From Bacteroidales bacterium (GTDB taxonomy: Bacteria; Bacteroidota; Bacteroidia; Bacteroidales; GCA-2748055): a stretch of DNA of 64,000 nt. The position numbers were made by a program, and so were the translations under genes. The stretch covers positions 1-64,000 of the forward strand of contig JARGFP010000016.1 in NCBI GenBank assembly GCA_029210585.1. The letters are read 5' to 3'. The notes below the pieces were generated by a model. It was not told the origin of the DNA. It saw nothing but the letters and a program-made list of their open reading frames with translations, and ran no database searches. Below are positions 35,658-44,760 of this stretch, piece by piece (position 1 is the stretch's first letter; each line of letters begins with the position of its first letter).

Positions 35658-36628
35658 TCTTCCCGGGTCATTACAGTCCGCTCTTTCAGGCTGTCAACGA
35701 TCACAAGTAAAATAAGTGTGAACAGAAACGCTGCAGCCGCAGATACCATCACGATCACCGACCGTTTCGGATAAGCCTTTTTCTCAGAAGCATAGGCCCT
35801 GTCGACAATAAACTTGTGCGGCAATTCCTGTTCTGCTTCCACCCTGGCCTCCTGGTAACGCTGACGCAGATCGGCCAGTCGCTCCGTCTCATGGTCGAGG
35901 TGATTGGTCAGGGTAATGAAGGTGCCACCGTGGGTGGCAAGGGCGCGTGCAAGAAAGGCCAGTGAGGTGCCACCGGCCATGCGAAGGGAAGCAGACATGT
36001 CTTCTCCAACGGTCTCAAGTGAATCACGCAGAATGCGCACATCCAGCTGTGCCTCTATGTATTCTTTTTTCACCAGTTCAAATGCAGCCAGCGCCCGTGC
36101 CTGTTTCATTTCGTTATACACCGTATCGATCAAATCAGAGATGTCATTGGCAATATCAGCGGCAACCTGTGGGTCGGTATCCATCACGCTGATCTCCACC
36201 GACATCAGTTCCGTTCTCCGGAAACTGATATTGTCTGTATACTGATTAGCCAGCTTTGTATAGGGATATTTCGATTCCGGATCTATCCCGTAATGCTCCA
36301 TCAGGTTGTACTTCTCGATGATCCTTCCCCGTATCTGCTCAGAGTTCAGTACCTGCAACAGCTGCTCCGCCTGCTCTTCCTCACCAAAACCGTAAACACT
36401 CTGCCTCCCCTGGTAATTGGCTGAAAGCAGAGATTTGGAAATGGATGCTCCCGTTGTGGGAAACATGACTACGGTGGATTCATATTTCTCCGTTATCTGC
36501 AGCGAGACGATGATCGATGTCACCCCTGCCAGGAAAGTGACGATGATCAGGATCCACCTCTTTTTCCACATATAGATCAGCAGATCCACGGAACTGAAAT
36601 TAACTCCCTTTTGTGCGTTGTTATTCAT
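35654..36628 (-). CDS. Wzz-like chain-length determinant
   Basis: The 324-residue protein has a membrane helix at each end (WILIIVTFLAGVTSIIVSLQI near 31-51 and SVIVMVSAAAAFLFTLILLVIV near 288-310). The middle is periplasmic and rich in coiled coil (ELVKKEYIEAQLDVRILRDSLETV). This is the Wzz/PCP layout that sets polysaccharide length. No C-terminal tyrosine kinase (BY-kinase) domain is present, so it is an O-antigen type rather than a capsule type co-polymerase. Only ten bases separate it from tyrS. Confidence 0.88.
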   Translation of the reverse strand: MNNNAQKGVNFSSVDLLIYMWKKRWILIIVTFLAGVTSIIVSLQITEKYESTVVMFPTTGASISKSLLSANYQGRQSVYGFGEEEQAEQLLQVLNSEQIRGRIIEKYNLMEHYGIDPESKYPYTKLANQYTDNISFRRTELMSVEISVMDTDPQVAADIANDISDLIDTVYNEMKQARALAAFELVKKEYIEAQLDVRILRDSLETVGEDMSASLRMAGGTSLAFLARALATHGGTFITLTNHLDHETERLADLRQRYQEARVEAEQELPHKFIVDRAYASEKKAYPKRSVIVMVSAAAAFLFTLILLVIVDSLKERTVMTRED

Positions 36629-36638
36629 TGTATTCAGA

Positions 36639-37931
36639 TTAATTGCTATTCACTGTGATCAGAAAATAATTGCGCTTGCCTTTTTGTACAAGCAGATACC
36701 TGCCATTGATATAGTCACCGGATACCACCTGGTGATCGGGATCGGCGACTTTCTGTTTGTTGATACTCAGCCCGCCTCCCTGCACGAGTCTTCTAAGTTC
36801 GCCCCTGGATGGGAACACCGGAGCCTCTTCGGTTAATAACGTCATGATATCCGCATTTTTCTTCTCAGCCGGGATGCTGAAATGCGGCACTCCCTCAAAC
36901 ACGGACAGAAACATTTCCTCCGGGATCCTGCTGAGGGTCTCCTCGGTGGCATTTCCGAAGAGGATCTGCGAGGCCTCAATCGCCATGTCCAGGTCCTCCC
37001 CTGAATGCACCATGGCGGTAACCTCCTCTGCCAGTCGCTTTTGCAACACCCTCTGGTGCGGTGCTTCCCTGTGCTCACTTACCAGGACCTCCACCTCTTC
37101 CCTGGTCAGCATCGTAAATATTTTAATGTATTTCTCTGCATCCTCATCGGAAACATTCAGCCAGAACTGGTAAAATTTATAGGGGGAAGTACGTGCCGGG
37201 TCCAGCCACACATTGCCTTCTTCTGTTTTTCCGAATTTCCCACCATCAGACTTGGTAATAAGCGGACAGGTAAGCGCAAAAGCTTCACCTCCCTCCTTGC
37301 GCCGGATCAGCTCGGTGCCCGTAGTGATGTTCCCCCACTGGTCGGACCCCCCCATTTGCAGCTTGCAGTTGTACTCTCGATAGAGGTGCAGGAAATCGAA
37401 TCCCTGGACCAGCTGGTATGTGAACTCGGTGAATGACATCCCGGTGGCAGATTCTGATGTGACCCGTTTTTTTACGGAATCTTTTGCCATCATGTAATTC
37501 ACCGTGATGTGTTTCCCGATATCCCTGATAAATCCAAGGAAGGAATATTCCTTCATCCAGTCATAATTATTCACCATCAGCGCACGGTTCGGAACATCTG
37601 TCTCAAAGTCAAGAAATTTTCCGATCTGCGCTTTCAGGCAATCCTGGTTATGGCGCAGCGTCTCCTCATCCAACAGGTTGCGCTCCTGGGACTTTCCGCT
37701 CGGATCGCCGATCATTCCTGTGGCTCCTCCCACCAGGGCGATGGGACGGTGTCCTGCGTGCTGCAGGTGTTTCAGCATCATCACACCCACCAGATGACCA
37801 ATATGCAGGGAATCAGCCGTTGGATCGATCCCTACATAGGCCGAAACCAATTCCCTGTCCATGCAATCTTCCGTCCCCGGCATTATATCGTGGATCATTC
37901 CCCTCCAGGTAAGCTCTTCAACAAAATTCAT
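36639..37931 (-). CDS. tyrS: Tyrosine--tRNA ligase
   Basis: Class I synthetase that loads tyrosine on tRNA-Tyr. The start was put at [16 protein letters not shown], because the longer frame to 38003 would overlap the CvpA gene. The length of about 430 residues is then normal. HIGH is present as [10 protein letters not shown] and the KMSKS motif as KFGKT. The tyrosine-binding [12 protein letters not shown] and the C-terminal S4 domain ([23 protein letters not shown]) are also seen. It shares the strand with cvpA upstream and wzz downstream. Confidence 0.96.
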   Translation of the reverse strand: MNFVEELTWRGMIHDIMPGTEDCMDRELVSAYVGIDPTADSLHIGHLVGVMMLKHLQHAGHRPIALVGGATGMIGDPSGKSQERNLLDEETLRHNQDCLKAQIGKFLDFETDVPNRALMVNNYDWMKEYSFLGFIRDIGKHITVNYMMAKDSVKKRVTSESATGMSFTEFTYQLVQGFDFLHLYREYNCKLQMGGSDQWGNITTGTELIRRKEGGEAFALTCPLITKSDGGKFGKTEEGNVWLDPARTSPYKFYQFWLNVSDEDAEKYIKIFTMLTREEVEVLVSEHREAPHQRVLQKRLAEEVTAMVHSGEDLDMAIEASQILFGNATEETLSRIPEEMFLSVFEGVPHFSIPAEKKNADIMTLLTEEAPVFPSRGELRRLVQGGGLSINKQKVADPDHQVVSGDYINGRYLLVQKGKRNYFLITVNSN

Positions 37932-37938
37932 CGCGTTT

Positions 37939-38529
37939 TTATATCTGTAAATTTGTGTAATTCTTTGTATTTCCAATGCATGCAACCTTTTCCCCGGCGA
38001 CATTCACATCATCCCCATCATTTTCCCGCGGAAAATATTTCCCGAATTCCTCCCGCTTCAGGTAGGGAAATACCGTGGGGGCAAAATTTGTGAGCGGACG
38101 GTACAGCAACGATCCTTCTATGGTATCGGGATTGATGAATTGTTTGTTCCTGTTGGCAGCATCGACCGGCATAAGGATAATACTGATCACGAAAGCCGTA
38201 ACCACCAGTCCAAACACCATACCCGCCGCACGATTGACCAGGCTAAGGGCCACCGCTTTAATTAGCTTGTCTGCCAGGAATGCCGCCAGGTGCACCACCA
38301 ATACAATACCGATGAACGTGACCGCAAATGCGACCAGGTTCAGGTGTTCGGGATTGATATCAAACCAGTTGTTCAACAGTTGTGCCATGGCTGCATGAAA
38401 ACGCATTGCCCCCAGTATTCCCAGCACCAGTGCGGCAAGCGAGGCGACCATATAAATCAAACCCTTGCGAAAGCCCCTGTAAAGCGCCCACAGCAAGGGA
38501 ATCGCCAATATGATGTCTAAAATGTTCAT
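37939..38529 (-). CDS. CvpA-family membrane protein
   Basis: The 196-residue protein has four hydrophobic helices (about 1-22, 27-45, 66-92, 104-122) and starts [25 protein letters not shown], as CvpA proteins do. CvpA is linked to purine synthesis and colicin V export in enterobacteria; its role in Bacteroidota is unclear. The C-terminus after residue 130 is soluble and acidic ([11 protein letters not shown]). Confidence 0.9.
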   Translation of the reverse strand: MNILDIILAIPLLWALYRGFRKGLIYMVASLAALVLGILGAMRFHAAMAQLLNNWFDINPEHLNLVAFAVTFIGIVLVVHLAAFLADKLIKAVALSLVNRAAGMVFGLVVTAFVISIILMPVDAANRNKQFINPDTIEGSLLYRPLTNFAPTVFPYLKREEFGKYFPRENDGDDVNVAGEKVACIGNTKNYTNLQI

Positions 38530-38620
38530 TTTCTGAAATGAGACAACAAAATAAACAAATCATTTTCAATAACGCGGTATTTTTAAACGGTATTGTTATT
38601 GTTTCAATAGAATGATCCGT

Positions 38621-38649
38621 TTGATTTATGATATTTTCTTTCTATTTTG
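38621..38649 (+). promoter_or_regulatory. Possible promoter of the unknown 221-residue gene
   Basis: TTG at 38621-38623, 18 bases, CTATTTTG at 38642-38649 (near match to TAnnTTTG), 21 bases before the ATG. Confidence 0.4.
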
Positions 38650-38669
38650 TACAGTAAAACGAAATTGTC

Positions 38670-39335
38670 ATGGAAATCAGGAAATTCAGATCCAGCTACG
38701 GACTCGAACTTATTACTGCTTCACATGCCGGAATCACCCTCGGCGACCTCGTCTGGGATTCCCTCAGCGGAAAAGTGGAATTTTCCCACCCGGGGATGCC
38801 CAACACGATTTATTCGGCATTCCTCGATGCAGGGCTGATCGATAAAAAGGAATTCGCCATATTCCAGGAAGAATGTTCGGAATCTGAACTCACCGACGCG
38901 TTACTTGCCGAAAGGAACGTGGATGTTAGATCGGAACTGATCGCCGAACTGAAGCATCCCAGCCTGGGAAAGATCGAAGGAAATTTCAGGCTCGACAGCA
39001 TCAGTAAGTTCACATTCGGAAACCTTCAGGTAAAACTGATGGACGATCTTTTACGGGTAAATATCGACAGGTACCTGGAAGAAATGAAAGCAAATAAGTG
39101 GAAGGAATACGACGGGCGCATCCGGCGGGTGAACATGATCACGGAACTCTATTACGGATCCATCAGGCTTGTCGTGGAAAAGTCACTCAGCAGCAACCTG
39201 GATGCGGCAATGGAGAAAGGTGGCATCACGGCGCTGACCCGCACCGAGGGAAGCAGGTCCGTGGAGTACGCCTTCGCCCACGAAAATGTGCCGTTTGCCA
39301 TGCGTATCGAGAAGGTGCGGAGATTCAACGGGTAA
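38670..39335 (+). CDS. Unrecognised 221-residue protein
   Basis: I do not recognise this protein. It has no signal peptide and no membrane helix, so it is probably cytoplasmic. It starts MEIRKFRSSYGLELITAS and shows mixed alpha/beta character; charged and hydrophobic residues alternate in FGNLQVKLMDDLLRVNIDRYLEEMKANKW (split here only for reference: FGNLQ... and ...KANKW). Cysteine is rare. The codon pattern is like that of its neighbours and it has its own promoter-like box, so it is a real gene. It stands alone between divergent cvpA and a convergent small outer-membrane gene, which says nothing about its job. Confidence 0.75.
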   Translation: MEIRKFRSSYGLELITASHAGITLGDLVWDSLSGKVEFSHPGMPNTIYSAFLDAGLIDKKEFAIFQEECSESELTDALLAERNVDVRSELIAELKHPSLGKIEGNFRLDSISKFTFGNLQVKLMDDLLRVNIDRYLEEMKANKWKEYDGRIRRVNMITELYYGSIRLVVEKSLSSNLDAAMEKGGITALTRTEGSRSVEYAFAHENVPFAMRIEKVRRFNG

Positions 39336-39385
39336 GTATCCCGGCCAAATTCCGCCAACATTCCGGGAGGCTTCGCCCCATCAGT

Positions 39386-39832
39386 CTATCGCCTTCCAAA
39401 CATCCACCTCGCCGACAAAGCCAGGTTGAAGGTAAGGTCATTCCCGGGTGCATTGAAGAAATTCCATTCCGGGCGCCAGTCGAGACCCGTTTGCAATCTT
39501 CCCAGCATGATATAGGATCCCAGGTTCAGCGCAAAGGTTCCATACAACTCGTCAAAATAGTCGTAATAACCAAGTCCGATACCCCCTCCGCCATACACAC
39601 CAAAATTCCGCTGGTCCACGAATGCAAAATGCTTCAGTCCTGTCGCCTTCCAGGAATCATTCAGCAGACCAAGGTCGAGTTCGTACTGACCGGGATTCTG
39701 AATGGAAAACTCAAGTCCGCCGTAAGCATTGCCGTCGACACCCAAAATGCCCCTTGCACCGATTCCCACCTGTGCCTCAACAGAGTAGATGAAAAACAGG
39801 GCAAATATTGAAGAAATAAATAAACCTTTCAT
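39386..39832 (-). CDS. Small outer-membrane beta-barrel protein
   Basis: The start was put at MKGLFISSIFALFFIYSVEAQ, a clear signal peptide; an upstream Met at 39847 adds five residues. The mature part (about 128 residues) alternates polar and aromatic residues (GARGILGVDGNAYGGLEFSI, GGGGIGLGYYDYFDELYGTFALNLGSY) and ends in LALSARWMFGRR. This is the pattern of a small membrane barrel. It runs divergently from the His-rich protein gene, 49 bases away, so they probably share a control region. Confidence 0.75.
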   Translation of the reverse strand: MKGLFISSIFALFFIYSVEAQVGIGARGILGVDGNAYGGLEFSIQNPGQYELDLGLLNDSWKATGLKHFAFVDQRNFGVYGGGGIGLGYYDYFDELYGTFALNLGSYIMLGRLQTGLDWRPEWNFFNAPGNDLTFNLALSARWMFGRR

Positions 39833-39881
39833 TGTTAAAAATGTCAAATAGATTATAAATAACGATCAATTTACAAGAATA

Positions 39882-40403
39882 ATGCCACACCTCAACAGAT
39901 TTTCAAAAAGACCTTATTTTGTATTCATTCTAATTGTCCTCGCTGGTTTTTCCATGCTGAACGCGCAGGATCATTCCCACCAGGGCGAACATAACGACAT
40001 TCACGATCACAAGTCGCCACACAATGAGATCGCAGCGGGAATGGGAATTGCCTACTCCTCGGAATACCAAAGCTTTGATCCTGCCCTGCATGTGCATGCG
40101 AGCAGGGGGATCACCCCCTTCCTTGGACTGGGAGCAGGTTACGAGATGATTCTTGCAGAACATCTGCACCAGTCGGTTTCTGCCGTTGTAAGCCTGTATC
40201 CCCTGCCCTTGCTGGATATCAGCTTTGGTGCCGGAACTGTCTTACCCTCACACGAGGAGTCGTGGAGTTTTACAGCACATACCGAAGCTTCCGTCACCTG
40301 GCCAATCGGTGAAGCACTGCATGCAGGACCTGTGATCGATTTTGGCTGGTCACCGCACGGATACCACATCATTACAGGGCTGCACGTGGGATTTGACCTG
40401 TAA
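39882..40403 (+). CDS. Histidine-rich small outer-membrane protein
   Basis: The 173-residue protein has a signal peptide (FVFILIVLAGFSMLNAQ). A His-rich stretch of about 20 residues follows (HSHQGEHNDIHDHK, then SPHNE, about 31-50), which could bind Zn, Cu or Ni. The rest looks like a short beta-barrel (AAGMGIAYSSEYQSFDP, LGLGAGYEMI, ending IITGLHVGFDL). The ending in Phe-Asp-Leu is close to the C-terminal pattern of outer-membrane barrels. A metal-sensing or metal-uptake role is inferred only from the His content. Confidence 0.72.
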   Translation: MPHLNRFSKRPYFVFILIVLAGFSMLNAQDHSHQGEHNDIHDHKSPHNEIAAGMGIAYSSEYQSFDPALHVHASRGITPFLGLGAGYEMILAEHLHQSVSAVVSLYPLPLLDISFGAGTVLPSHEESWSFTAHTEASVTWPIGEALHAGPVIDFGWSPHGYHIITGLHVGFDL

Positions 40404-40525
40404 CGTCCGATCCGGAAGATACGGCCTTTAACATCCGGCCCTTAATGTCTGGCACATTCTATTCGATCTGCATAAAATACCCTGGAAATGTCAGGAAAAC
40501 GAACACCAGCAACTTGCCAACCGGA

Positions 40526-41032
40526 TCAAAGTGTTTTGGTCATGAACAGCGTACAGCCATAATAGCCGGTGTTCCCCATTCGTGACGGGATATAGGAAAA
40601 CCCTGCAGCTTCATAGAGTTTCAGGGCATCTTTCAGTTCGGGCAGACTTTCGAGGTAACACAGGCGGAATCCTGCAAGCGCAGCTTCTGACATGCACTTT
40701 TCCAGCAATGCCCTGCCCCATCCTTTCCCGCGGAAATCACTTCGAATGTACATTTTCTGCAGCTCGCAAACAGCTGCATCTCCTCCCTTCAACGGCTGGA
40801 ACCCGGCGCCACCCACTACCTCTTCACCTGCTTCGAGGACAAAATACGCACTTCGCTCATTACTGAATGACAGCGACAACCTGTCAATCACCGGATCAGA
40901 AAACACGGTTCCCTCTTCCGTGGCCCCATAGTCCCTGAAACAGCTGCGTATCACTGCCCCGAGCTGCCGGTCATCCTCTTTCCGGATCGGCCGGATCCTT
41001 ACTTTCATTTTTCCTTTGTCTGCACCCATCAT
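40526..41032 (-). CDS. GNAT-family N-acetyltransferase
   Basis: The 168-residue protein has the acetyl-CoA loop in MYIRSDFRGKGWGRALLEKCM (Q/R-x-x-G-x-G/A type) and the typical end LYEAAGFSYIPSRMGNTGYYGC. A start at the Met of MKVRIRPIRKED (41008) would be nine residues shorter and is the more normal GNAT opening. The substrate is unknown; it could be a small amine or a protein N-terminus. Confidence 0.9.
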   Translation of the reverse strand: MMGADKGKMKVRIRPIRKEDDRQLGAVIRSCFRDYGATEEGTVFSDPVIDRLSLSFSNERSAYFVLEAGEEVVGGAGFQPLKGGDAAVCELQKMYIRSDFRGKGWGRALLEKCMSEAALAGFRLCYLESLPELKDALKLYEAAGFSYIPSRMGNTGYYGCTLFMTKTL

Positions 41033-41174
41033 TCAGGTTGTATTTTTTGCAAACTTCCCGGGATACTTAACAATACGAAAGCTGCGATTCATTGTGTTTC
41101 AGTCATATATTCAGATGTTAACAAGAAAAAGTACCGTGAACAGCAACCCGGAGGACTGGCGTGTACTGTTCAGG

Positions 41175-43802
41175 TTACAGCAGCAGTGCGTTGAACAGCA
41201 ACTTGAAACTACCCTGCGTGGAGGCACGGAACTGCGGATTGAAACCGAAAAGTACCAGTTGTCCTTCTCCTTTTTTCAGCCACAACATGGCGCTCTTGTT
41301 GCCCATCTTCTCCTCTTCGGCAGCATAACCGCTCAATAATATCTCTTTCTCAGGAAAGGAGGCAATCACCCGGCGGTCCATGTCAAACCCCGGGATACTC
41401 GTACTGAATACCGGCCGGCCCCTGGAAAATACGCCTGTTTCAGCTGGCATTCCAAGGGTCAGCGGATGGTCTTTTTTCAATTCAATTTTTACCAAACTTC
41501 CCGGGACGTACAATCCTGCTTTTTGTAATTCCGGGGAGATATCCTTAAAGGGCAGCATAAACGCTTCAGCATCCTCACCTTCACCGATCTTCAATGTACC
41601 CTCAAAGAGTGCGGTGGATTGACCCCAGCTGATGACCTGTCCGCCCTGGTCCAGGAAAGCGATCAACTCCTGCATCCCTTCTTTTCCCATTCCTTTGGCA
41701 ACATCGGGATGGTAATTTCCCTGGTAATAATTCTCTCCCCGCTTGTATTTGCCCTCCATGAGCAAATCCTTGTTCTCATCCGGGAAAATGACCACATCAT
41801 AATTTTTTGAAAGCTTCGCATCCCCGATTTCATGGGGCCGGATTTTTGTAAAGGGAATATGATAGGTATCAAAAACATAACGGGTCCATCCAGCATCCAT
41901 GTCATGGAAATAGGTCTCCACAAGCGCAATGCGTGGCATCTTCAGTGGTATTACAGGCAATTCAATATCTCCCTGTACAGGGATCACAGGTATCCGCAGC
42001 GCTTCCACAAGTTGACGTGCGACGGTGCCGTCTTCTCCTTCAAGGGAGAGCACAAAACTGCCCCCGGGTACCTGTTCCCCGTTGATTTCAACCTTCCCGG
42101 TGAGACGATCAACGTTGATTCCTTTTGACAAAGCAGCAAATGCAGCCTGGAAAGAGGCGTTGGAAGAGGCGGGAAGCACGATCCTGGATGCAGTTCCGGG
42201 GACAGGTGACTGCAATGAAAAGTCCCCGACAATGGAAATCTGTTGTTCCAGCTCCTCAACACGTGTATTTACTTCGAATGACTTCACATTCCGGTGGAGC
42301 GGAAGCGACCAGCTGGTGATGTCATAGGGTTTGATCAGTTCTCCTCCCGGGGTGAAGTGTCGCTCCGGGAACTCCTGTACTTCCATTACCTCCTTGATAA
42401 AGGCCCGGAAAGGTTGTGCAAGCGGGATCACAAAGTCTCCCGGATTGTATGAAATGTCTTCAACAACGAACCCCTTTTCAAGCTGGTAGACATCAATACC
42501 GTGCTCCTGCAGCAGGTCTACTATCCCGACCAGCTCCCCCGGATCATGTTGTTCCCGGGGCAGGATATAATAATACGGCGGCCCGGTCCTGCCCGCTTCC
42601 ACCATCTCACGGCACAGATCATTCCTGAACCGCAGGATATCTTCGCGGTGGTTGGATGCCGTCTTCAGTACCGACATGGTGGAAACAATCTCGTATTCAA
42701 CAATATCTCCCAGCCGCCACCAGCCTCCTTCCCATGGGTGAAGCATATTGATGCCCTTCTTGTATTCCGACAACCCCTTTCCCCCTACGCTTAGTTCAGT
42801 TGGTTCAATATACACCGGGGAAGCGGTCCTGGCACTTGCGGCTTCCGTCAGGAAACCAATTACGTTTTTCCAGATACAGGTTTCGGTCGATCCCGGCCAG
42901 TAATCGTCGAAAAGATAGTGCTGGGCCACGCCCTTCAGCCCCGCACCCCCCATGTCCTTGGCCATGTTCTGCCCAAACAGACCGGACCAGGCAAAAATGC
43001 TGCCCGGGACATTCTCAGCAATAGGATCGTGGTTGGGAGGAACAAAATAACGCACACCCGTGGAACCCATCTGGTGCTTTTCCACCATCACCTGGGGAAA
43101 CCAGGTCTTGTTATAAATTGCCGCGATGGCCTTCGTGTCTTCCTGGCTCAGGATCAAAAAGTCCCGGTTGTTGTCGTGCCCCACATATTTATGGTACACA
43201 TCCGGCAAAGACGACCCTTCGTATTCAGTACCCTTGTACTTGTTGTAATGTTCCACCACCATGTCCATCCCGTCCGGGTTATGACTGGGAACCATCATCA
43301 GCACAACATTGTTGAGCCATTGCAGCTTTTTTGCATCCCGGGTGGTTACAAGGTCATATGCAACCAGCGGGGCAGCCTGTGAAGGGCCCACTTCAGTTGA
43401 ATGCATGGATAGTGTGACAAGAATAAATACCTTCGACTCCTTGAAATACCTTTCTCGCTGTTCGTCCGGAAGTTCCGGCTCCAGGGCAAGCTCCCGGTTG
43501 ATTTTTTTTAATTCAGGAAGCTTTGCAATATTCCCGCTCCCGGAAAAAAAAGCGATATATATATTTTTACCCATGGGCGAAGTTCCGATCTCCTCCAGCC
43601 GGATCCGGTCAGAAGACTTCTCCAGCTCGCGAAGGTAGCCGATCATATCGTCGTAGCCGAACAGGTTTCCATCGGATCCCGGATGAAATCCGAAATAGGA
43701 TTCGGGCGACTTCACTTCAGCAGACTGCCCTTCAACCAACAACCCGGGTATTACCAGCAGGAGTCCGATCATCACTGCCAGTAGATTTTTATTTTGCTTC
43801 AT
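41175..43802 (-). CDS. Secreted M14-family zinc carboxypeptidase
   Basis: The 875-residue protein begins with a signal peptide (LLAVMIGLLLVIPGLLVEGQ). The M14 zinc ligands are H-x-x-E in MHSTEVGPSQ (about 135) and His in VEKHQMGSTGVRYFVPPNHDP. The catalytic Glu is likely in GFLTEAASAR. HNPDGMD stands between them, as in the family. The C-terminal third (about 600-875) resembles the glutamine-amidotransferase-like domain found in the long Bacteroidota members (IPLKMPRIALVETYFHDMDAGW). Its place in the periplasm or outside suggests peptide nutrition. Confidence 0.92.
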   Translation of the reverse strand: MKQNKNLLAVMIGLLLVIPGLLVEGQSAEVKSPESYFGFHPGSDGNLFGYDDMIGYLRELEKSSDRIRLEEIGTSPMGKNIYIAFFSGSGNIAKLPELKKINRELALEPELPDEQRERYFKESKVFILVTLSMHSTEVGPSQAAPLVAYDLVTTRDAKKLQWLNNVVLMMVPSHNPDGMDMVVEHYNKYKGTEYEGSSLPDVYHKYVGHDNNRDFLILSQEDTKAIAAIYNKTWFPQVMVEKHQMGSTGVRYFVPPNHDPIAENVPGSIFAWSGLFGQNMAKDMGGAGLKGVAQHYLFDDYWPGSTETCIWKNVIGFLTEAASARTASPVYIEPTELSVGGKGLSEYKKGINMLHPWEGGWWRLGDIVEYEIVSTMSVLKTASNHREDILRFRNDLCREMVEAGRTGPPYYYILPREQHDPGELVGIVDLLQEHGIDVYQLEKGFVVEDISYNPGDFVIPLAQPFRAFIKEVMEVQEFPERHFTPGGELIKPYDITSWSLPLHRNVKSFEVNTRVEELEQQISIVGDFSLQSPVPGTASRIVLPASSNASFQAAFAALSKGINVDRLTGKVEINGEQVPGGSFVLSLEGEDGTVARQLVEALRIPVIPVQGDIELPVIPLKMPRIALVETYFHDMDAGWTRYVFDTYHIPFTKIRPHEIGDAKLSKNYDVVIFPDENKDLLMEGKYKRGENYYQGNYHPDVAKGMGKEGMQELIAFLDQGGQVISWGQSTALFEGTLKIGEGEDAEAFMLPFKDISPELQKAGLYVPGSLVKIELKKDHPLTLGMPAETGVFSRGRPVFSTSIPGFDMDRRVIASFPEKEILLSGYAAEEEKMGNKSAMLWLKKGEGQLVLFGFNPQFRASTQGSFKLLFNALLL

Positions 43803-44006
43803 CTTGTTATAATTGATAAATGAATCACCTAAATTAAAAATAATTGTCTTGCAACCCTGTACATTAATGTGCTAATTTGCTGCACTTGCTGATCCGGCAG
43901 CGATACATCAATGCATCAATTGTCGGGATAAATGACCTGCCTGCCAACCTGGTGACCTGTTCATAAATTATTTCTGCTATCTTTCACCCCGGTTTCATAG
44001 CTGCCC

Positions 44007-44732
44007 ATGCACCAGTTGAAAAATACCATCTACCCGGTGATCACTGTTCCGGTTTTCGCAGTGCTGTATGCATATACCGCTGTTGTGGTATTATTGCTTC
44101 TGGTGCTGTCCTACATGAAATGGAAATCAGCCATATATACAATCATGGGCATCTGGGCAAGATCGGTATTCCCCATCATGGGCAAGCGGCTGCACATTCA
44201 CGGCAAGAAACTGCTCGACAAGAAAAAGAAATACATCCTGCTGGCCAACCATGCCAGTATGTTCGACATCATCGCCATCATGGCCTTCTTTCCGAAGGTC
44301 AGCTGGTTCGGACATGAACGCCTGCTGAAAGTGCCATTGTTCGGAAAGTTGTTGCGCATGACAGACTATATTCCCATGACCATGGCCAATATCCAGAATA
44401 CCCGGCGGATGGTGGAGCAACTCATCGAAAAATCCAGTACACGGTCCATTGCCATTTTTCCTGAAGGAACGCGGACGCTCAGTGGCAAAATCAATCCTTT
44501 CTACAGGGGATTTATTTATTTACTCAGGGCTTCCGAAACAGATATTCTGCCGGTGACACTGAATGGATTTTTCAGGCTTAAGCCCAAGAATCGAAGGCAT
44601 ATCAATTTCGACGCAAAGCTTGAACTGGTCATACATCAACCCATCGCAGGAAGGGAACTGATCCCCCTGAATGACAAGGAGATCATCGAAAAGGTAATGA
44701 CAGTGATCAAATCAGCATCAACGGAAACATAA
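44007..44732 (+). CDS. 1-acyl-sn-glycerol-3-phosphate acyltransferase (PlsC type)
   Basis: The 241-residue membrane-bound acyltransferase has an N-terminal hydrophobic helix (FAVLYAYTAVVVLLLLVLSYM). The H-x4-D motif is NHASMFD (near residue 81) and the phosphate-binding FPEGTR is near 151. PlsC enzymes make phosphatidic acid from lysophosphatidate. It opens a three-gene set with a lipid kinase (29 bases later) and a HAD phosphatase. Confidence 0.93.
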   Translation: MHQLKNTIYPVITVPVFAVLYAYTAVVVLLLLVLSYMKWKSAIYTIMGIWARSVFPIMGKRLHIHGKKLLDKKKKYILLANHASMFDIIAIMAFFPKVSWFGHERLLKVPLFGKLLRMTDYIPMTMANIQNTRRMVEQLIEKSSTRSIAIFPEGTRTLSGKINPFYRGFIYLLRASETDILPVTLNGFFRLKPKNRRHINFDAKLELVIHQPIAGRELIPLNDKEIIEKVMTVIKSASTET

Positions 44733-44760
44733 CCTCCATGATATAATTAATCCCACATCT

